Positions 4,896-8,102 of a stretch of DNA of 8,102 bases are shown here, piece after piece. The first letter of the stretch is position 1, and every line of letters begins with the position of its first letter. Position numbers and translations under genes: made by a program. This DNA comes from Nostoc sp. GT001 (GTDB lineage: Bacteria > Cyanobacteriota > Cyanobacteriia > Cyanobacteriales > Nostocaceae), in the NCBI RefSeq assembly GCF_030382115.1, contig NZ_JAUDRJ010000003.1, forward strand, positions 3,458,893 to 3,466,994. Reading direction: 5' to 3'. Under the pieces are notes generated by a model that was not told the DNA's origin, did no database searches, and worked only from the letters and a program-made list of their open reading frames with translations.

Positions 4896-6905
4896 ATTTA
4901 AGTAGGTGTATCTTCTAAGACTCTGCTCGTAGGTTTGCAGTAGTCGTTGAGATTCTGCTAGGGTGATGCGTTTTTCTTCTAATGCTTTCTCGCAACGCTG
5001 GCGAATGTTTTCCACCATATCTTCGGAATCATACTGGACGTAGCTTACTACTTCACTCATGGTGTCACCTTTGACAACGTGTTCAATTTGGTAGCCTTTG
5101 GGGGTTAATTGGATGTGAACGGCGTTGGTGTCGCCAAACAGGTTGTGCAAATTGCCCATGATTTCTTGGTAAGCTCCATTCAAAAACATTCCCAAATAAT
5201 AGGGTTCTCCAGGCTTATAGGTGTGTAGTTCTAAAACCGACTTGACATCGCGCAGGTCAATAAAGCGGTCGATTTTACCATCACTGTCGCAGGTGAGGTC
5301 TGCCAAAATTCCCCGCCGTGTTGGTTCTTCATCTAAGCGGTGGATTGGCATGATCGGGAATAGTTGATCGATCGCCCAACAATCTGGTGCTGATTGGAAC
5401 ACTGACATATTCACGTAGTAGATGGAAGCCATGATTTTTTCTAAGTCTTCCAGTTCATCGGGTACGTATTCTTGCTGTCTAGTGATGGTAAGAATTTTTT
5501 GACAACAAGCCCAGTAGAGGCGTTCGGCTTTGGCTCGTTCTCTGAGGCGTAAAATTCCTAAGTTGAAGCGGCTGATGGCTTCTTCTTTGAATTGTGCAGC
5601 GTCGTGGTAGAACTCCTGATAATTCTCTTTGTTAATGGATTGGTAAGTTTCCCAAAGATAATTAATAATCGGGGATTCTCCCTCTTGTGGAGGTTCTGGG
5701 TTGTCGAGAGGGACATCACTAGTACTGAGAACGTCGAAAATCAGCACCGACTGATGGGAAGCGATCGCTCGTCCACTTTCACTAATCAGTGTTGGTACGG
5801 GAATTTGCCGCTCTGCACAGGTATCTTTTAACTCTGCCACGATGTCGTTGGCATAGTTCTGCATGTTGTAATTTTTCGATGCATAGAAGTTGGTTTGGGA
5901 GCCATCGTAATCTACGCCCAAGCCGCCACCAACATCAAGGTATTTCATATCTGCTCCCAGCATTGCCAATTCCACATAAATGCGGCTGGCTTCTTGGATA
6001 GCATCTTTAATCACATTGATGGCAGAGATTTGTGAGCCGATATGGAAGTGCATCAACTGCAAAGAATCGAGCAGGTTAGCTTCCCGTAACTTGTCAACAG
6101 CCTCTATTACTTCAGGCATTGTCAAACCAAATTTAGCGCGATCGCCACTAGAGGTTCCCCAACGTCCCATGCCTTGGGTACTGAGTTTAGCACGAACACC
6201 TAATATTGGTTTAATACCTAACTGACGATTGGCATCAATTACCAAATCAACTTCTTCAATCTGTTCTAAGACGATAATTGGTGTTTGCCCTAGTCTTTGG
6301 GCTAACATTGCCGTTTCGATGTATTCTCGGTCTTTGTAGCCGTTACAAACTAACAATGCTCCTGGTGTATCCAACACAGCCAAAGCAATCATTAATTCTG
6401 GCTTGGAACCGGCTTCTAAACCAAATTGATGGGGTTTGCCAAATTTCACTAAATCCTCAATCAAATGCCGTTCTTGATTGCATTTGACGGGAAACACGCC
6501 ACGGTAGACACCAGGGTAATTATAACGAGCGATCGCTTTAGCAAAACAAGCATTCAACCGCTCAATCCGGTCTTCCAAAATATCGGAAAAGCGAATCAAC
6601 ATGGGAAGTCCCAAGTTGCGCTGTTTCATGGAGTTGACCAATTCAAACAAGTCAAGAGAACCCCCGCGATCGCCCTTGGGTGCCACGGTAACGTGACCCG
6701 CAGCGCTAATGGAAAAATAAGGTTGTCCCCATCCTTCAATGCGGTACAAGGCTTCGCTATCCTCAATTTTCCAGGAGCGAGGTAAATCTCCTGTGGTAGG
6801 ACTCGGTGGTAACAGTTTTTTGTGCTTATGATTTTTCACTTCTTTTTGTCCATTGGACGGTACTTGTACCACCTCGTCAGATGTAGCAGTTGACTCAACA
6901 CCCAT
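4890..6905 (-). CDS. speA: Biosynthetic arginine decarboxylase
   Basis: PLP-dependent enzyme converting L-arginine to agmatine and CO2, the first step of the agmatine route to putrescine and spermidine and an exit for arginine nitrogen in cyanobacteria. At 671 residues it matches the SpeA family (E. coli 658). After a hydrophilic lysine-rich N-terminus (about 1-40) come VFPVKCNQ (138-145; K141 is the expected PLP lysine), FGLEAGSKPEL (161-171), HFHIGSQ (287-293), the phosphate-binding glycine loop GGGLGVDYDG (326-335), SESGRA (375-380), and the C-terminal LTCDSDGKID (537-546) with the expected active-site cysteine C539. The ATG at 6903-6905 has AGGA 4 bases and GAGG 10 bases upstream. Four HIP1 octamers lie inside. 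It is divergent from ndk, and its stop codon lies in the heptamer array. No NtcA-type site was seen upstream. Confidence 0.97.
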   Translation of the reverse strand: MGVESTATSDEVVQVPSNGQKEVKNHKHKKLLPPSPTTGDLPRSWKIEDSEALYRIEGWGQPYFSISAAGHVTVAPKGDRGGSLDLFELVNSMKQRNLGLPMLIRFSDILEDRIERLNACFAKAIARYNYPGVYRGVFPVKCNQERHLIEDLVKFGKPHQFGLEAGSKPELMIALAVLDTPGALLVCNGYKDREYIETAMLAQRLGQTPIIVLEQIEEVDLVIDANRQLGIKPILGVRAKLSTQGMGRWGTSSGDRAKFGLTMPEVIEAVDKLREANLLDSLQLMHFHIGSQISAINVIKDAIQEASRIYVELAMLGADMKYLDVGGGLGVDYDGSQTNFYASKNYNMQNYANDIVAELKDTCAERQIPVPTLISESGRAIASHQSVLIFDVLSTSDVPLDNPEPPQEGESPIINYLWETYQSINKENYQEFYHDAAQFKEEAISRFNLGILRLRERAKAERLYWACCQKILTITRQQEYVPDELEDLEKIMASIYYVNMSVFQSAPDCWAIDQLFPIMPIHRLDEEPTRRGILADLTCDSDGKIDRFIDLRDVKSVLELHTYKPGEPYYLGMFLNGAYQEIMGNLHNLFGDTNAVHIQLTPKGYQIEHVVKGDTMSEVVSYVQYDSEDMVENIRQRCEKALEEKRITLAESQRLLQTYEQSLRRYTYLNS

Positions 6906-7023
6906 TTCTTCCTAACCTCTGTTTTTCACCCACGAGTTAACAATTTAACGCATTCATCTGGGAACGTATATGCACCCAAAGATAATTTCTGAGATAAACT
7001 CTGATTGGTCAAGAGTCTTGTGT

Positions 7024-7058
7024 CATTAGTGATTAGTCGCTAGTCATTAGTCAAGAGT
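7024..7058. repeat. Five tandem degenerate heptamers (NATTAGT type) in the speA/ndk gap
   Basis: In exact 7-base phase: CATTAGT (7024-7030), GATTAGT (7031-7037), CGCTAGT (7038-7044), CATTAGT (7045-7051) and CAAGAGT (7052-7058). The array sits in the divergent spacer between speA and ndk. Its sequence is unrelated to the GTTAGGA arrays at the convergent junctions. It is an STRR-type repeat with no known function. Confidence 0.75.
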
Positions 7059-7070
7059 GCAAAACCCTTA

Positions 7071-7098
7071 GACAAAGGACAAAGAACAAAGGACAATT
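7071..7098. repeat. Four tandem heptamers (GACAAAG type) upstream of ndk
   Basis: In exact 7-base phase: GACAAAG (7071-7077), GACAAAG (7078-7084), AACAAAG (7085-7091) and GACAATT (7092-7098). It begins 12 bases after the NATTAGT-type array and ends 38 bases before the ndk ATG. It lies in the ndk promoter or leader and could affect its spacing. Confidence 0.75.
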
Positions 7099-7136
7099 GA
7101 CTAGATAAAAACTTTATTAAGCTTTGGGAGATCGTA

Positions 7137-7586
7137 ATGGAGCGCACATTTTTAGCAATTAAGCCTGATGGAGTCCAGCGGGGATTAGTAGGTGAAATTA
7201 TCCGTCGCTTTGAAACCAAAGGTTTTACCCTGGTTGGTTTAAAGTTACTAAAAGTCAGTCGGGAACTGGCTGAACAACACTATGGCGTTCACCGAGAACG
7301 TCCCTTTTTTGGTGGTCTAGTGGAATTTATCACTTCTAGCCCAGTGGTAGCGATGGTATGGGAAGGTGATGGTGTTATTGCATCTGCTAGAAAAATTATT
7401 GGGGCGACAAATCCCTTAACAGCAGAGCCAGGAACAATTCGCGGCGATTTTGGACTAAATATTGGTCGCAACTTAATCCACGGTTCTGATGCTCCAGAAA
7501 CCGCGCAACAGGAAATTGCCCTGTGGTTTAAGGATGAAGAATTGGTCAGTTGGCAACCACACTTAACGCCTTGGTTGCACGAGTAA
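7137..7586 (+). CDS. ndk: Nucleoside diphosphate kinase
   Basis: Cytosolic ping-pong kinase that moves the gamma-phosphate from ATP to other NDPs and dNDPs through a phosphohistidine, balancing NTP pools. The 149-residue product is the standard length for the family. Visible features: AIKPDG with K9; RRFETKGF (23-30); the Y49 region; the nucleotide-binding head loop with RPFF (55-58); GATNP (89-93); GTIRGDFG (99-106); and the active-site signature NLIHGSD (112-118) with catalytic H115. The ATG has GGGAG (7126-7130) at 6 bases. It is divergent from speA, so the two heptamer arrays upstream lie in its promoter/leader region. A mirrored heptamer array starts just after its stop codon. Nothing is missing or unusual in the protein. 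Confidence 0.98.
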   Translation: MERTFLAIKPDGVQRGLVGEIIRRFETKGFTLVGLKLLKVSRELAEQHYGVHRERPFFGGLVEFITSSPVVAMVWEGDGVIASARKIIGATNPLTAEPGTIRGDFGLNIGRNLIHGSDAPETAQQEIALWFKDEELVSWQPHLTPWLHE

Positions 7587-7591
7587 GGGGA

Positions 7592-7695
7592 AGTTAGGAG
7601 TTAAAAGTTAGGAGTTAGGAGTTAAAAGTTAAAAACTCATAATAATTAATTAATAACTCCTAACTCCTCACTCCTCACTCCTAACTCCCCACTCT
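7592..7695. repeat. Mirror-image heptamer array at the ndk/TerC convergent junction
   Basis: Six in-phase units of AGTTARR (7592-7633: AGG, AAA, AGG, AGG, AAA, AAA endings) are followed by a 20-base AT-rich loop (7634-7653). Six in-phase units of the complement follow (7654-7695: TAACTCC, TAACTCC, TCACTCC, TCACTCC, TAACTCC, CCACTCT). A 15-base perfect stem forms between 7610-7624 and 7654-7668. It fills most of the 123-base gap and probably acts as, or replaces, a bidirectional terminator. It is the same family as the array beside speA. Confidence 0.8.
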
Positions 7696-7709
7696 CCCTT
7701 CCTCCTCAC

Positions 7710-8102
7710 TTACTTAGAGACTTCGCTCTTTTCCGCTTCTATTTGGGGTAATTCAGTACTAACGCGCTTAGAAAATCCCCAGCCTAAAATCAGGAAGATG
7801 GCAGTAATCATGATCCATTCTGGGGGAACTAAACTATCGTTCACCACTTTCAACAACAGGCGTAAGCCCACGAACGCTACAGTTACATAGCCTGCGTCTT
7901 CTAAATTTTCGTATTCGTCTAGCCAACGAATAAACAATCCCGCCATGAATCGCAGCGTAATAATACCAATTGTTGCACCCGTTAACACTAGCCATTTTTC
8001 TTGAGAAACTGCGATCGCAGTTGTCACGCTATCCAAAGAAAATGCCAAATCTGTAAATGCAATCACAGGTATCGCTTGCAACAATGAATTAAACCGCGCC
8101 CG
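7710..8102 (-). CDS. TerC-family integral membrane protein, C-terminal part (gene cut by window edge)
   Basis: The frame is open to the window edge, so the start and N-terminal half are outside. The 130 visible residues match the C-terminal part of TerC/Alx family proteins (PF03741). A membrane segment carries the family's TDLAFSLDSV motif, whose acidic residues are conserved in the family. A second segment (about VLTGATIGIITLRFMAGLFI) follows, then the family-typical polar stretch RWLDEYENLEDAGYVTVAFVGLRLLLK, a final helix (PEWIMITAIFLILGW) and a charged tail. Bacterial TerC proteins are linked to tellurite resistance and, in some species, manganese export; plant relatives act in thylakoid biogenesis. 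Which applies here is unknown. An internal TTG at 8082-8084 is not a credible start because it falls within the conserved domain. The gene converges on ndk. Confidence 0.88.
   Translation of the reverse strand, partial: RARFNSLLQAIPVIAFTDLAFSLDSVTTAIAVSQEKWLVLTGATIGIITLRFMAGLFIRWLDEYENLEDAGYVTVAFVGLRLLLKVVNDSLVPPEWIMITAIFLILGWGFSKRVSTELPQIEAEKSEVSK

Noticed and set aside
6465..6785. Plus-strand 106-codon open frame antisense to speA
   Set aside because: It lies wholly within speA, whose protein is clearly conserved. The antisense translation shows no domain and no Shine-Dalgarno. The same holds for the plus-strand frames at 5592-5831, 5789-6001, 5980-6225 and 6278-6487.
6906..7023. NtcA site (GTA-N8-TAC) or canonical promoter upstream of speA
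   Set aside because: A TTGACC occurs on the minus strand, but no good -10 lies at 16-19 bases. No GTA-N8-TAC was found.
7024..7098. CRISPR array
   Set aside because: The period is seven bases with no spacers of 30 or more, so this is a simple tandem heptamer repeat. No cas gene is present.
7710..8084. Complete 124-codon TerC protein starting at TTG
   Set aside because: The frame continues to the window edge (residues RARFNS precede), and the putative start falls inside a conserved membrane domain. The gene is truncated by the window, not short.
1..8102. A novel multi-gene system
   Set aside because: All seven proteins belong to well-known families, lie in single-gene units on both strands, and lack shared promoters or translational coupling.

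Overview
The window looks like chromosomal DNA from a filamentous, probably heterocyst-forming, cyanobacterium (Nostocales). This rests on three things. The proteins have a cyanobacterial character. The HIP1 octamer GCGATCGC occurs eight times in 8.1 kb (starts at 1369, 1662, 3474, 5761, 6138, 6529, 6666 and 8011). Almost every gene junction carries tandem 7- or 8-base repeats of the STRR type known from Anabaena, Calothrix and Nostoc. The species cannot be named from the sequence alone.

Layout, left to right: a short octamer repeat; pdxH on the minus strand (pyridoxamine 5'-phosphate oxidase, makes PLP); a divergent AI-2E/PerM-family membrane protein on the plus strand; a 310-base gap with a purine/pyrimidine hairpin; scpA on the plus strand (kleisin of the SMC condensin); a 568-base gap full of repeats and palindromes; an NDP-sugar pyrophosphorylase-like protein on the plus strand; a heptamer-repeat junction; speA on the minus strand (biosynthetic arginine decarboxylase, PLP-dependent); a divergent intergenic region with two different heptamer arrays; ndk on the plus strand (nucleoside diphosphate kinase); a second heptamer-repeat junction; and the C-terminal part of a TerC-family membrane protein on the minus strand, cut by the window edge.

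The genes do not form an operon. They are single units with their own intergenic regions, in divergent (pdxH/AI-2E, speA/ndk) and convergent (NDP-sugar/speA, ndk/TerC) pairs. Functional links are loose: PdxH makes the PLP cofactor that SpeA needs, and Ndk supplies NTPs of the kind a nucleotidyltransferase uses. All seven proteins fit known families. I see no phage, transposase, toxin, defence or biosynthetic cluster, and no credible undescribed protein system.

The unusual content is in the intergenic DNA. Both convergent junctions hold the same GTTAGGA-type heptamers arranged as mirror-image arms that can fold into long hairpins, one of them running over the speA stop codon. The ndk leader holds two unrelated heptamer arrays placed almost back to back.
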